In this document: piece after piece, positions 26,106 to 35,004 of the stretch | Numbering within the stretch: the first letter of the stretch is position 1 | Layout: each line of letters opens with the position of its first letter | From: Roseobacter weihaiensis | GTDB taxonomy: Bacteria > Pseudomonadota > Alphaproteobacteria > Rhodobacterales > Rhodobacteraceae | Reading direction: 5' to 3' | Assembly (NCBI RefSeq): GCF_020622345.1 | Contig: NZ_JACNMO010000006.1 | Span: 1 to 64,000, forward strand | DNA: 64,000 nt | Notes under the pieces: model-generated | Told to the model about the DNA's origin: nothing | The model's database searches: none | Seen by the model: only the letters and a program-made list of their open reading frames with translations | Translations under genes and position numbers: made by a program

Positions 26106-26872
26106 CCGCGTTAGAAGAGTTACTGCCGTGGCTCAACAGCGCACTCTGGCACGGATTCATTGTGTTTCTGCGTGTCGGGGCCATGACGGCGCTTTTACCA
26201 GGATTTGGCGAACAAACGGTCCCGACGCGGATCAAGCTTGTCGTGGCCCTGTGCTTCACCCTCATTGTCGCACCGGCTTTGCCTATCTCCCCCCCTCCGG
26301 CAGGCATGGGCGAAACATTTCTGTTGATCGGAACTGAAACACTGTCTGGCCTCGCGCTGGGCTTGGGCCTTCGCCTCTTTATTCTCGCTTTGCAAACCGC
26401 AGGATCAATCGCTGCTCAGTCTACATCTTTGTCACAAGTCTTGGGTGGCGCTGCGGTAGATCCCCTGCCCGCGATGGGATACATCCTCATTGTTGCAGGG
26501 CTGGCGTTGGCAGTCATGACAGGTTTGCATGTAAAAGCGGCTCAGCTCATCATTCTGTCATATGATTTTCTTCCGACGGGTCGGTTTGTTGCAGCCTCTC
26601 AGATTTCGGAATGGGGCGTACATCAGGTCGCACAGGCCTTCTCGCTTGCCTTTACGCTCGCGGCACCCTTTGTGATTTTGTCAGTGCTCTATAACTTTGC
26701 GCTCGGAGCGATAAACCGTGCCATGCCGCAGCTCATGGTGGCCTTTGTGGGGGCACCCGTTATCACATTGGGAGGGCTTGCGCTGCTTATGGTTTCTGCA
26801 CCCTACATGTTGACAGTCTGGATCAATGAAATGGACAGGTTCTTGGCGGACCCATTCCGGATGACCCCATGA
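26102..26872 (+). CDS. fliR: Flagellar export gate protein FliR
   Basis: FliR joins FliP and FliQ in the export pore. The 256-residue, strongly hydrophobic protein has about six membrane helices (FIVFLRVGAMTALLPGFGEQ; LVVALCFTLIVAPALPIS; GYILIVAGLALAVMTGLHVK) and the family's GFGEQTVPTRIKL segment. It overlaps flhA and flhB by four bases each. Confidence 0.96.
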   Translation: MTALEELLPWLNSALWHGFIVFLRVGAMTALLPGFGEQTVPTRIKLVVALCFTLIVAPALPISPPPAGMGETFLLIGTETLSGLALGLGLRLFILALQTAGSIAAQSTSLSQVLGGAAVDPLPAMGYILIVAGLALAVMTGLHVKAAQLIILSYDFLPTGRFVAASQISEWGVHQVAQAFSLAFTLAAPFVILSVLYNFALGAINRAMPQLMVAFVGAPVITLGGLALLMVSAPYMLTVWINEMDRFLADPFRMTP

Positions 26873-27957
26873 GCGCGCAAGACGACCAGTCCGACAAGTC
26901 ATTTGAAGCGACCGCCCAAAAACTCCTGGAAGCGCGAAAGAAAGGGGAGATTGCGCGGTCCAACGAACTGCTCACAGCCGCGGCCTATTTCGGGTTGCTG
27001 ATGGCCTTTCTGATCGCCGGCGTGGGCGGGCTGTCTCACCTTGGATCCACACTCCAGGTCCTGATCGATCAGTCCGGACAATTGGCCCCTCTGTTCTTTG
27101 ATGGTGCAGCCGGCGCACCTGTGCAGGGTATTCTGCGTGCTCTGAATTTCGCATTGTTACCGATCTTTGCGTTACCGGCGTTGGCCGTTCTGCTTGCGCT
27201 TTTTGCAACCCGTGGGATTGTTTTCGCCCCTGTCAAAATTCAGCCGAAACTATCCAAGATCTCGCTGATTTCAAACGCAAAGAATAAGTACGGCAGAAAT
27301 GGCCTATTTCAATTCGCGTTAAGCTTTATAAAGCTCTCAATCTACTCCATCTGCCTCGCTGTATTCCTCTACCTGCGGCTCGATCAGATGGTAGCCGCGA
27401 TCCAGACCACGCCGCAGACAACGGTCATACTTCTGGCAGAGATATGCGTTGAGTTTCTCATGGTTGTCGTCGTTGTGTCTGCCGTTATCGGCGGGATTGA
27501 TGCAATATGGCAGCATTTTGAACACCTTCGCAAAAACCGAATGTCCCGCAAGGAAATCATGGATGAGACCAAAAATAGCGAAGGCGATCCACATATGAAG
27601 CAAGAACGGCGCCAGCGTGCGCAAGCTCTTGCAAACTCCCAAATGGCCACGGAGGTCACGTCAGCAGACGTCATTATCGTCAACCCGACACATTTTGCGG
27701 TCGCGTTGAAGTGGGAACGTAAACCCGGTGAAGCGCCAATTTGTGTGGCAAAGGGTATAGACGAAACCGCGCTGAGAATTCGTGAAATCGCACATGAAAA
27801 CGCCGTGCCGATCCATAGCGACCCGCCCACGGCCCGTGCGCTTCATGCGACCACGAACATTGGCGCGCAGATTTCCCCCGATCATTACCGGGCCGTGGCT
27901 GCTGCAATCCGCTTTGCAGAGGCAATGCGGCAAAAAGCAAAAAGCCGAGGCTTTTGA
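26869..27957 (+). CDS. flhB: Flagellar export switch protein FlhB
   Basis: FlhB switches export from rod/hook to filament substrates. The 362-residue protein has four membrane helices in the first 210 residues and a C-terminal cytoplasmic domain with the self-cleaving NPTH site at residues 272-275 (IIVNPTHFAVALKW). The conserved basic KNRMSRKEIMDETKNSEGDP segment precedes it. The FliK-like ruler near 38 kb is its expected partner. It overlaps fliR. Confidence 0.97.
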   Translation: MSAQDDQSDKSFEATAQKLLEARKKGEIARSNELLTAAAYFGLLMAFLIAGVGGLSHLGSTLQVLIDQSGQLAPLFFDGAAGAPVQGILRALNFALLPIFALPALAVLLALFATRGIVFAPVKIQPKLSKISLISNAKNKYGRNGLFQFALSFIKLSIYSICLAVFLYLRLDQMVAAIQTTPQTTVILLAEICVEFLMVVVVVSAVIGGIDAIWQHFEHLRKNRMSRKEIMDETKNSEGDPHMKQERRQRAQALANSQMATEVTSADVIIVNPTHFAVALKWERKPGEAPICVAKGIDETALRIREIAHENAVPIHSDPPTARALHATTNIGAQISPDHYRAVAAAIRFAEAMRQKAKSRGF

Positions 27958-27962
27958 CCGCG

Positions 27963-28358
27963 ATGGAGATGAAAGAAATCGAACAGCTTCTCGCCCTGAA
28001 GTTTCAAAAGAAGCAAGGTGCGGTGTCAAAGATCATCCTTCAGGAAAGGCGGCTTCGCGCACAGCTATCGCGGCTGGACGAACAGGCCCGGACTGCTGAA
28101 ACCTCGCAGCACCAGTACCTGCAAGCAATCGGTGCAGACGTGATCTGGAATGCCTGGCTGGGTCGAACGAAAACCTCACTGAACCTTGAACTCGCTCAGG
28201 TCCTCGCCCAGAAAGAAATGTTGTTGCAAGACGCCCGCAAAGACTACGGCAAGCTACTTGTAAGTCGCGAACTCATGCAGAACCAAGCTGAAATTGAACA
28301 GAAAAAAGGCCACTCGAAGCTGCTCGGCACCGCAATCAATAACTGGCTCTTTAAATAA
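27963..28358 (+). CDS. Small coiled-coil protein after flhB, FliJ-like candidate
   Basis: The 131-residue protein is almost wholly helical and charged (EQLLALKFQKKQGAVSKIIL, LRAQLSRLDEQARTAETSQ, EMLLQDARKDYGKLLVSREL). This length and pattern fit FliJ, the export chaperone that inserts into the FliI ring, but FliJ is poorly conserved and usually sits next to fliI, which lies 5 kb away. The start is the ATG at 27963, six bases past the flhB stop; an upstream TTG overlaps flhB. It ends the stator/export operon. Confidence 0.65.
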   Translation: MEMKEIEQLLALKFQKKQGAVSKIILQERRLRAQLSRLDEQARTAETSQHQYLQAIGADVIWNAWLGRTKTSLNLELAQVLAQKEMLLQDARKDYGKLLVSRELMQNQAEIEQKKGHSKLLGTAINNWLFK

Positions 28359-28414
28359 AAGGGAAGCCCAGGTGCCATGTGATCCACAGATCAAGCGTAG
28401 ACTGCACTAAGCTG

Positions 28415-28915
28415 TCAGTAGTCCTGCCGAGCAATCTCAAATATCAGCACATCACTTATCAGGTCCTTGCCAAAGGTCTTGAATGCTACGTCGCGCAGGC
28501 TGGTACGAATTGTGTCCAGGTTCTGGTTGGTCAGGAACGCGCCGCGAAAACTACCGATCGCAGCATGGTCAAACAACACGCGCAAGAACTCATCCCTAAT
28601 CTTGGGTTCAATGTCGTAAACCGCCTGCCCCTGACCTTCGGGGATTTCGACACTGAGCGTCATGACGACCATCGACGCAATCCGTTCATTCTCGACCAAG
28701 GGGACAACAAACTGGTTACTTAACTTGATGTATTCCTTACCCTGCGTGGGAAGCCCGTCCTTCTCTGGCTCATCGGACTTTTCGACTTCGTCTGCAGGGG
28801 TGTCTTCGACATCAGCTTTTTCCACCGGGGCGGCATCAGGTCGAAAAAATACCCCTGCGCCAACACCAGCACCTGATCCGACGAGCAGCATCAAAATTGG
28901 TAGAAGCTTTTTCAT
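28415..28915 (-). CDS. FliL-family protein, second copy
   Basis: The 166-residue protein has an N-terminal hydrophobic helix (KLLPILMLLVGSGAGVGAGV), an acidic Pro/Glu linker (about 30-60) and a FliL domain (IKLSNQFVVPLVENERIASM, VMTLSVEIPEG, RDEFLRVLFDHAAIGSF). It differs in linker and domain details from the first FliL, so it is a diverged paralogue, not a recent duplicate. It ends the flgB-to-flgH operon, ten bases after flgH, which suggests a basal-body role apart from the first copy. Confidence 0.85.
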   Translation of the reverse strand: MKKLLPILMLLVGSGAGVGAGVFFRPDAAPVEKADVEDTPADEVEKSDEPEKDGLPTQGKEYIKLSNQFVVPLVENERIASMVVMTLSVEIPEGQGQAVYDIEPKIRDEFLRVLFDHAAIGSFRGAFLTNQNLDTIRTSLRDVAFKTFGKDLISDVLIFEIARQDY

Positions 28916-28924
28916 GTCATAACC

Positions 28925-29659
28925 TTAGTAGGGGAGAACAGCATCAAGGACTTGTTGTCCCAATCTTGGCTGCTGGACGTCTGTAATCTGGCCGCGACCG
29001 CCGTAAGAGACGCGCGCGGTCGCGATCTTGTCATAGGTGATCTCGTTTTGTCGCGAGATATCTTCGGGGCGGACGTAGCCTGACACCAACAGTTCGCGCA
29101 TCTCGAAATTTACCCGCAACTCCTGGCTTCCGGAGATTGCCAGAACACCGTTGGGCAGAACATCGACAATCGTTGCAGCCACGCGGAGGGTCAGTTTCTC
29201 ATTCCTTTTCACCGAACCGTCACCCGAAGAAGAAGAGTTTGAATTTATCGAGACCGAGTCCGCCAGACTCGCCCCATCTGGCAGGTTTCTGTCGATGCGC
29301 TGCGGAAGCCCGAATAGCTCCGGAATGCCAAGGCTTTCTGAACCGGACCGAGAGCGGTCCGTGGCGTTGGAGATCTCCGCCTCCTCATCGATTTCAATGA
29401 CCACCGTGAGAATATCACCTTGCTGTATGGCTCTGCGATCACCCAAAAGCGACTGCCGCGCCCCAGACCAAAGCGAAGCGGCCTCGGTGGGGGTCGGGGC
29501 CTCAACACGCAGCGGAAGCCCCGGAGAGAGCATTGCACTATGCTCCCTGGTTTCATTTGCCGGGGTAAACGACGGTGGCTTGCCAATATGATCGAACCGA
29601 GCACAGCCCGAGATCGCAACGACTGTCGCCAAAGCACCAATGAACGAATATCTCATCAT
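28925..29659 (-). CDS. flgH: Flagellar L-ring lipoprotein FlgH
   Basis: FlgH forms the outer-membrane L-ring. The 244-residue protein has a lipoprotein signal with the lipobox ISGC at the cleavage site (about residue 19), the GDILTVVIEIDEEAEISNAT segment of the family, and the C-terminal strand-rich end (VSGYVRPEDISRQNEITYDK, then RVSYGGRGQI). Length is standard. It lies six bases after flgA. Confidence 0.97.
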   Translation of the reverse strand: MMRYSFIGALATVVAISGCARFDHIGKPPSFTPANETREHSAMLSPGLPLRVEAPTPTEAASLWSGARQSLLGDRRAIQQGDILTVVIEIDEEAEISNATDRSRSGSESLGIPELFGLPQRIDRNLPDGASLADSVSINSNSSSSGDGSVKRNEKLTLRVAATIVDVLPNGVLAISGSQELRVNFEMRELLVSGYVRPEDISRQNEITYDKIATARVSYGGRGQITDVQQPRLGQQVLDAVLPY

Positions 29660-29665
29660 CTGTTC

Positions 29666-30088
29666 CTATTCAAAAACGCGTACGGTTCCATCCGGTTGAA
29701 CCTGACCGAACAAGGTTGTTCTGGAATCGAGGTTCATGATGCGGATACGGTCCCCCACGCCACCACGCTGCAATGAGCGTCCTTCCGTGATAATCATCAG
29801 CCCTGCTGTCTTGAATTTGAGCGAGACGATCTGATTGCGGTCGATGAGTGCAGGAGGACCCACATCGACAAAAAGAATAGGCCTGCCCGCATAAAGCGTT
29901 GTTCTTGCTTCTTGCCCGATCACATCCATCACCCTCGAAAAGGCATTCGGGTTGGCAACTGATTTGATCGCGACATCCGCCTCGGAAATCGTGGCGTTTG
30001 CCCGAATGGTTCGCGTGGGAACCACTGACTCCGCAAGTGAAGCTGCGGGAAAACAGCAAAAGAGTATGAAACCAATCCACCTCTTCAT
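29666..30088 (-). CDS. flgA: Flagellar P-ring chaperone FlgA, short form
   Basis: FlgA assists P-ring assembly by FlgI in the periplasm. The 140-residue protein has a signal peptide (cleaved after AAS-LAES near residue 19), then an SAF-type domain (VVPTRTIRANATISEADVAI, YAGRPILFVDVGPPALIDRN, GDRIRIMNLDSRTTLFGQV). It is shorter than the enterobacterial protein and lacks the N-terminal extra domain, as in other alphaproteobacteria. It overlaps flgG by four bases. Confidence 0.92.
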   Translation of the reverse strand: MKRWIGFILFCCFPAASLAESVVPTRTIRANATISEADVAIKSVANPNAFSRVMDVIGQEARTTLYAGRPILFVDVGPPALIDRNQIVSLKFKTAGLMIITEGRSLQRGGVGDRIRIMNLDSRTTLFGQVQPDGTVRVFE

Positions 30089-30870
30089 CGGATCTGCGTC
30101 GTCGCGCCCATCATCTGATCAGCCGCCGAGATCACTTTTGCATTCATTTCATAGCCACGCTGCGCTTCGATGAGTTCCGTGATTTCGCGCACGGCATCTA
30201 CTGAACTATCCTCAAGATAGCCCTGACGCACTGTCCCAAGACCATCTTCACCCGGTGTCGCAATGAGAGGAGCGCCAGAAGCCTCGGTCTCGGCGAAGAG
30301 ATTACCGCCCAGCGCTTCAAGCCCTTTGGGGTTCGTGAAACCGGCCATATTGAATTGGCCCAAGAGCTGCGCATTAGGATCATCTGCAAAATAGGCAAAG
30401 ACTTCACCGGCACTGTTGATCGAAATACTGCGTGCGTCATCAGGAATCACAATCTCGGGCTCCACCGGAAATCCATCCGATGTGACGATCAACCCCTCAC
30501 CATCTCTTTTGAGCCCACCATCGCGCGTGTAGGCCGCCAGACCGGAGGGGAGGGTAATCTCAAGATACCCATTTCCTTCAATCGCGAGATCAAGATCTCC
30601 ACCCGTCTGGCTCAGTGAGCCTTGTTGCAACTGCACGGAAACCGCAGAAGGCCGCACGCCCAAACCGAGCTGGACGCCCGTTGGCAATACGGTGCCGTCT
30701 GTTGCATTCACGGTGCCCGGGCGGGCCATTTGTTGGTAGTGCAGATCAGCGAACTCTGCGCGTCGGGCGTTGTATCCCGTGGTGCTCATGTTTGAAAGAT
30801 TGTTGGAGATTGTCTCTACACGCAGCTGTTGGGCGCTCATCCCTGTGGCTGCAATTTTTAATGCTCTCAT
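30085..30870 (-). CDS. flgG: Distal rod protein FlgG
   Basis: FlgG is the main distal rod protein. The 261-residue protein starts MRALKIAATGMSAQQL, with NLSNMSTTGYNARR as the rod motif, a central LDLAIEGNGYLEITLP segment and the C-terminal ELIEAQRGYEMNAKVISAAD helix. The 261-residue length is diagnostic of FlgG. It follows flgF by about 20 bases. Confidence 0.97.
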   Translation of the reverse strand: MRALKIAATGMSAQQLRVETISNNLSNMSTTGYNARRAEFADLHYQQMARPGTVNATDGTVLPTGVQLGLGVRPSAVSVQLQQGSLSQTGGDLDLAIEGNGYLEITLPSGLAAYTRDGGLKRDGEGLIVTSDGFPVEPEIVIPDDARSISINSAGEVFAYFADDPNAQLLGQFNMAGFTNPKGLEALGGNLFAETEASGAPLIATPGEDGLGTVRQGYLEDSSVDAVREITELIEAQRGYEMNAKVISAADQMMGATTQIR

Positions 30871-30891
30871 GACGAAGTTCCTCGCTACATT

Positions 30892-31605
30892 CTATTGGGA
30901 TATGGCCCGCATGGCCTGGCGGACGCGCTCATCTTCGGCTTCCAGAAAACTGGCCCCAAGCTCGTAGGCCCTTTGGACTTCGATCATGCGGGTTAACTGT
31001 AAGATCGGATTGACGTTTGAGCTTTCGACAAACCTCTGCAGAATGCGTCCTTGTTCGGCAGGCTCATAACCGTCGTCAGCCCGGAACATGACGCCATCTT
31101 CTCGTATGATACTTTGCGGATCTAGCGGTTGTACCAAACCCATCTGCCCGACAGGATTTCCTTCACTGGAAATTGTGCCGTCTGCGGCAACAGCCAAATC
31201 AGACACCCCCGGTGGAATGAAAACCGGCGCGCCACCGGGATCTAGAACACGATATCCATCAGGCGTAACCAGATCGCCATCGGCGTTGGGGGAGAATGAA
31301 CCCGCGCGTGTCAAACGTTCACCCATCGGGGTCTCGACAAGGAAGAAACCCTCTCCCTCAATCGCGAAATCAAACTGCCCGCCGGTTTGCGTCAGAGTGC
31401 CTTGCTGGAAGGACGTGTGACGTACGTTCCCCTGGCCCATGGACAGGCTGGAACCCCCATCAATCGACTGCACGTATTCAGAAAACACCATGCCTTCTTG
31501 TCGAAATCCTGATGTGGCCGCGTTCGCTATGTTGTTGGCGACGACACGCATTTCACGCAGCAACCCGGACTGACGGGTAATCGTCGTGTAACCAGTATTT
31601 TCCAT
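30892..31605 (-). CDS. flgF: Proximal rod protein FlgF
   Basis: FlgF is a proximal rod subunit. The 237-residue protein has the rod motif NNIANAATSGFRQEG, the FDFAIEGEGFFLVETP segment and the C-terminal MIEVQRAYELGASFLEAED helix. The ATG at 31605 has GGAGG five bases upstream; a TTG five codons earlier does not. It starts just inside the end of fliQ and precedes flgG. Confidence 0.94.
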   Translation of the reverse strand: MENTGYTTITRQSGLLREMRVVANNIANAATSGFRQEGMVFSEYVQSIDGGSSLSMGQGNVRHTSFQQGTLTQTGGQFDFAIEGEGFFLVETPMGERLTRAGSFSPNADGDLVTPDGYRVLDPGGAPVFIPPGVSDLAVAADGTISSEGNPVGQMGLVQPLDPQSIIREDGVMFRADDGYEPAEQGRILQRFVESSNVNPILQLTRMIEVQRAYELGASFLEAEDERVRQAMRAISQ

Positions 31606-31606
31606 C

Positions 31607-31876
31607 TCAACCTCCGACAATCAGCGGGATGATTTGATCGTGAAAAAACGACACCAAAGTCTGTGTCATGAACCCCATCGAAATCCAGAAAACCAACACG
31701 ATCGCGGCCAGCTTTGGCACAAACGTCAATGTCATTTCTTGAATGGACGTCAGCGCCTGTACCAATCCAATCGAAACACCTGTGATCAAAGCGGCAGTCA
31801 GCACGGGGATAGAGATCAGCACAGCGATCCAAAGCCCATGTCTTAGGGTGTCGAAAAAAACGATCTGGTCAGCCAT
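31607..31876 (-). CDS. fliQ: Flagellar export gate protein FliQ
   Basis: FliQ is the small two-helix subunit of the export gate. The 89-residue protein shows the two membrane helices (GLWIAVLISIPVLTAALITG, AAIVLVFWISMGFMTQTLV) and the family's GLVQALTSIQEMTLTFVPK connection. The ATG at 31876 gives the usual 89 residues, beginning MADQIVFFD. A longer frame reading into fliE is rejected. It starts two bases before the fliE stop. Confidence 0.96.
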   Translation of the reverse strand: MADQIVFFDTLRHGLWIAVLISIPVLTAALITGVSIGLVQALTSIQEMTLTFVPKLAAIVLVFWISMGFMTQTLVSFFHDQIIPLIVGG

Positions 31877-31877
31877 A

Positions 31878-32204
31878 TCAGACAGGCATCCGCAGAATTT
31901 CCTGATAGGCTTCGACGACTTTGTTCCGGACACTGACGGCAGCCTCTACGGCCAGCTCGGTCTGTGCCAAAGCCTGCACCAAAGCGTGTGGGTCTGCATC
32001 ACCGATCATAGATGTCTTTGCCGTCTGCTCGGTCTCTGCCAGTGTCGTGGCAAAATCTTTTGCGATCTGGCCCAAAGATTCTGATGCGGAGGTGTTTTCA
32101 AGCATCGGTTCTGTCGCGGGACGCGCCTGCTCATAGCTTTGAATTGCAGACGCAGCCCGTGCGCTGGTAAAGTTCTGAATAGCGGAAACGGCTTTCATAT
32201 CCAT
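31878..32204 (-). CDS. fliE: Hook-basal body complex protein FliE
   Basis: FliE links the MS-ring to the rod and is the first axial protein exported. The 108-residue protein has the family's C-terminal segment: DPHALVQALAQTELAVEAAV, SVRNKVVEAYQEILRMPV. Length is typical. It lies between flgC (54 bases upstream) and fliQ, in a rod/export operon. Confidence 0.93.
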   Translation of the reverse strand: MDMKAVSAIQNFTSARAASAIQSYEQARPATEPMLENTSASESLGQIAKDFATTLAETEQTAKTSMIGDADPHALVQALAQTELAVEAAVSVRNKVVEAYQEILRMPV

Positions 32205-32258
32205 TCTGGATCTCCTTAAGTTAGCTTCGGACTTCGCCGAGAGCAGTCGTTATCTTGG

Positions 32259-32651
32259 TTACTTGCGCAGCAGCTCCATCAAGCTGCTGGACATTTTTCG
32301 CGTTTGCTCAAAAACTTTGAGGTTCGCTTCATAGCTGCGCTGCGCTTCACGCGCGTCGCTGAGCTCAATCATCAGATCGACGTTGGAACCATCGAAATAG
32401 CCATCCGGATCAGCCATCGGATGCGAAGGATCATAGACTCGTTCCAACGCATTCTGATCGAGCCTCACTGGACCTGTCTCGACCGTCGCAACACCTTGAC
32501 CGCCGTTGAATGCAGTCTCAAAAGAGACCAGCTTTCTGCGGTAACCGGGCGTATCTGCATTCGAGATATTCTCGGACAGATGACGTAGGCGTGTCGCCTG
32601 CGCCTTCAAACCACTTGTTGTAACGCTGAGAGACTTTGCAAATTCACTCAT
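32259..32651 (-). CDS. flgC: Proximal rod protein FlgC
   Basis: FlgC is a proximal rod subunit. The 130-residue protein has ATRLRHLSENISNADTPGYR, the rod motif, DPDGYFDGSNVDLMIELSDA in the middle and REAQRSYEANLKVFEQ at the end. It follows flgB by about a dozen bases. All motifs are in the expected order. Confidence 0.96.
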   Translation of the reverse strand: MSEFAKSLSVTTSGLKAQATRLRHLSENISNADTPGYRRKLVSFETAFNGGQGVATVETGPVRLDQNALERVYDPSHPMADPDGYFDGSNVDLMIELSDAREAQRSYEANLKVFEQTRKMSSSLMELLRK

Positions 32652-32663
32652 TGATCGACACCT

Positions 32664-33062
32664 CTATGACCGGCTCAACGTAGCGCGCAGAATATTCATG
32701 GATGATTTGTAGATCGCCAGCGCCCGGTCGTGCTGACGTTTTGCATCCAAGGACTTGAGCATTTCGTTTTCCAGGGAAACGGTATTGCCGTTCGGCGCTT
32801 CTATACCGTTGCGGTCGATGAACGGCTCCATCATCTGGGCATCAGCAGAGCCGTTGAGATGGGTGTCTCTCGTTGCCTTTTGACCGCTGAGGCCAACGCT
32901 GGATCCATCGGCCAAATAGCTGTCGGCGAAAGCCGCAACATCCCGCGCCTTATAGTCAGGTGTGTCCGCATTCGCGACATTCTGTGCCGTAACCGCCTGC
33001 TTTTGGCCCGCGTGAACAGCCATCGCGTGCGATATCTTGAAGACTTCTAGATTTTCAAACAT
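32664..33062 (-). CDS. flgB: Proximal rod protein FlgB
   Basis: FlgB is the first proximal rod protein. The 132-residue protein has the rod motif QNVANADTPDYKARDVAAF, and a C-terminal helix MLKSLDAKRQHDRALAIYKS. The ATG at 33062, beginning MFENLEVFKIS, is preferred to one ten codons upstream because it has GGGAG at good distance and matches the usual family start. It opens the leftward rod/ring operon, divergent from fliI. Confidence 0.95.
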   Translation of the reverse strand: MFENLEVFKISHAMAVHAGQKQAVTAQNVANADTPDYKARDVAAFADSYLADGSSVGLSGQKATRDTHLNGSADAQMMEPFIDRNGIEAPNGNTVSLENEMLKSLDAKRQHDRALAIYKSSMNILRATLSRS

Positions 33063-33143
33063 CCGGGGTTCTCCCTCATGTGATTTCATCAAGACTTAAC
33101 TCTGATTCCTTTAGAAAGAGTGTGCAGAAGCCAAAGGATTGAC

Positions 33144-34520
33144 ATGACCAAGCCGATTCCCTTTGCGGGCCTCACCGCGCAAATCACAGAACTCAACCCT
33201 GTGCGTTCCATCGGACGCGTCAGCCGTGTGGAAGGAGGTGTCGTGCACGTCTCTGGCCTTGCAGGGAAAGCAAGAATTGGCGATCTGGTCGTTGTTTACA
33301 GGCAGGGAGAGCCCCTATCGGGCGAGGTTCTGCAACTGGACGGGGATCGCCTCGTGCTACTGCCAGACCAGGCGCCGGACGGCGTTGCCTTGAATGACCG
33401 TGCAGCCCTGTTGGAGGCCCGCGGAATCGCACCTTCTGACGGTTGGGTTGGTCGTGTGATTGATCCTTTTGGCAACCCGCTTGACGGCAAACCGCTACTA
33501 CGGGGTCCGGACGCCCGCGGATTGAGAAACCCTCCGCCCGAGCCCGCCCGCCGGCGGGCGATGGGCGAAAGACTGAACACCGGAATGGCCGTTCTGAACA
33601 CGTTGTTGCCGATTGTAAAAGGCCAGCGGGTGGGGCTTTTTGCAGGCTCCGGCGTCGGTAAATCTAGCCTTCTCGGGCATCTGGCACAAAACATGACGGC
33701 AGACGTGGTCGTGATCGCGCTGATCGGCGAGCGGGGTCGGGAGCTTCGACACTTCATCGAAGAAGTACTGGGAGCCGATGGCTTGAAAAGAGCTGTCGTG
33801 ATCTGCGCGACCTCTGACCAGTCGCCGCTGATCCGACGCCGATGCGCTTGGGCTGCCATGTCGGTGGCGGAGCATTTTCGCGACCAGGGACTATCTGTTT
33901 TGCTGCTCGCCGATTCGATCACCCGCTTTGCGGAAGCACATAGAGAAGTGGCCGTTGCCTCCGGCGAGGCCCCTGTGCTTCGCGGTTACCCACCATCGAC
34001 CGCGCATTTGATTATGTCGCTTTGCGAGCGGGCAGGGCCGGGTGAAGGTGCACAAGGCGACATCACGGGCATCTTCAGCGTTCTCGTTGCAGGCTCAGAT
34101 ATGGAAGAGCCGATCGCGGACATTTTGAGAGGTGTTCTCGATGGGCACGTCATTCTGGACAGGACCATTGCTGAGCGTGGTCGCTATCCGGCAATCGACG
34201 TTTTGAGATCCGTTTCCAGAAGCCTACCCGGCGCCGCAACAGAAGCAGAAAACAATTTGATAACAACGACACGGCGGTACCTGTCGATTTACGATCAAAA
34301 TGCAATGATGATACGCGCTGGGCTATATTCGCAAGGGAGCGATTCTGACATCGATCTAGCGATCCAACTTTGGCCCGACCTGGATGGTTATCTGGCGAAA
34401 GCTGAAAAACAAAGCGTCGCAAACAGCTTTACGCAACTCGAACTTGTCATGCGGCGCAATCAGGTTCCAACACGCCCCAACCTACCGGCAAGCAGGGGTC
34501 GCCCCAATTCCGCAGCGTAA
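33144..34520 (+). CDS. fliI: Flagellar export ATPase FliI
   Basis: FliI is the ATPase that drives unfolding and delivery of export cargo. The 458-residue protein has the Walker A loop FAGSGVGKSSLL, GERGRELRHFIEE, and the Walker B strand SVLLLADSITRFAEAHRE, with the RGYPPSTA segment typical of FliI/SctN. AAGGA lies five bases before the ATG at 33144; an ATG-less extension upstream is rejected. It stands alone on the plus strand, divergent from flgB, and is followed by a 480-base gap. fliH is 16 kb away. Confidence 0.97.
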   Translation: MTKPIPFAGLTAQITELNPVRSIGRVSRVEGGVVHVSGLAGKARIGDLVVVYRQGEPLSGEVLQLDGDRLVLLPDQAPDGVALNDRAALLEARGIAPSDGWVGRVIDPFGNPLDGKPLLRGPDARGLRNPPPEPARRRAMGERLNTGMAVLNTLLPIVKGQRVGLFAGSGVGKSSLLGHLAQNMTADVVVIALIGERGRELRHFIEEVLGADGLKRAVVICATSDQSPLIRRRCAWAAMSVAEHFRDQGLSVLLLADSITRFAEAHREVAVASGEAPVLRGYPPSTAHLIMSLCERAGPGEGAQGDITGIFSVLVAGSDMEEPIADILRGVLDGHVILDRTIAERGRYPAIDVLRSVSRSLPGAATEAENNLITTTRRYLSIYDQNAMMIRAGLYSQGSDSDIDLAIQLWPDLDGYLAKAEKQSVANSFTQLELVMRRNQVPTRPNLPASRGRPNSAA

Positions 34521-34735
34521 ACGCTAAAGAATTCGTTCATCTCTGGGTGTAGCCTGTCAAACTGTGCGCTGGCGGACAGAAAGTCATACTTCTTTTCAGA
34601 GCATATGCAGCGTAATGGCTGGCGCTCAGGGCCAAATCTGGAGTGAATGAATCTTACAACACCTTAATGCAGCATTGGCTTTGAAGCCGTAAAGCCAAAA
34701 AACTGAGTAATTGAATTCTAGGAACAAGACTTGAT

Positions 34736-34761
34736 CACGCAGCTATGTGGCGTGGTTTTTT
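34736..34761 (+). terminator. Possible terminator downstream of fliI
   Basis: CACGC and GCGTG form a five-base stem with a nine-base loop, followed by G and a run of six T. It lies about 215 bases after the fliI stop. The stem is short, so strength is doubtful. Confidence 0.35.
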
Positions 34762-34799
34762 GATCTGAAAGCGCAGCAAAATTGACCATACAACTCGTG

Positions 34800-34831
34800 T
34801 AGAAATGCCACCATCAAAGAGTGCATTTCTA
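34800..34831. repeat. Perfect 9-base inverted repeat in the fliI-flbT gap
   Basis: TAGAAATGC (34800-34808) and GCATTTCTA (34823-34831) are exact complements around 14 bases. No T-run follows on the plus strand. It could be a regulatory RNA stem, a 3' end of flbT mRNA, or an operator. Confidence 0.45.
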
Positions 34832-35004
34832 AGCCCGGACATTTTTGCTGACAGGCCCGATCACAAGACAATTCGACTTTCAAAAAGATGACCTTTTCAA
34901 ATCCAATAGCTGCAAGAGCGACAGCAACAAATGATCTGGTGACTTGAACTCGTTCTAAGCAGCGCCGTCAGATTCACATCGGTATTGGCGCTGTGCAAAA
35001 GTAA

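Larger units (their letters stand above)
34521..35004. other. Gene-free gap between fliI and flbT with two hairpins
   Basis: No coding frame is supported here. Two inverted repeats are listed separately: a weak terminator-like one at 34736-34761 and a perfect 9-base stem at 34800-34831. The gap lies between a rightward unit (fliI) and the end of a leftward one (flbT), so both need 3' ends here. A small RNA is possible but not shown. Confidence 0.5.
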
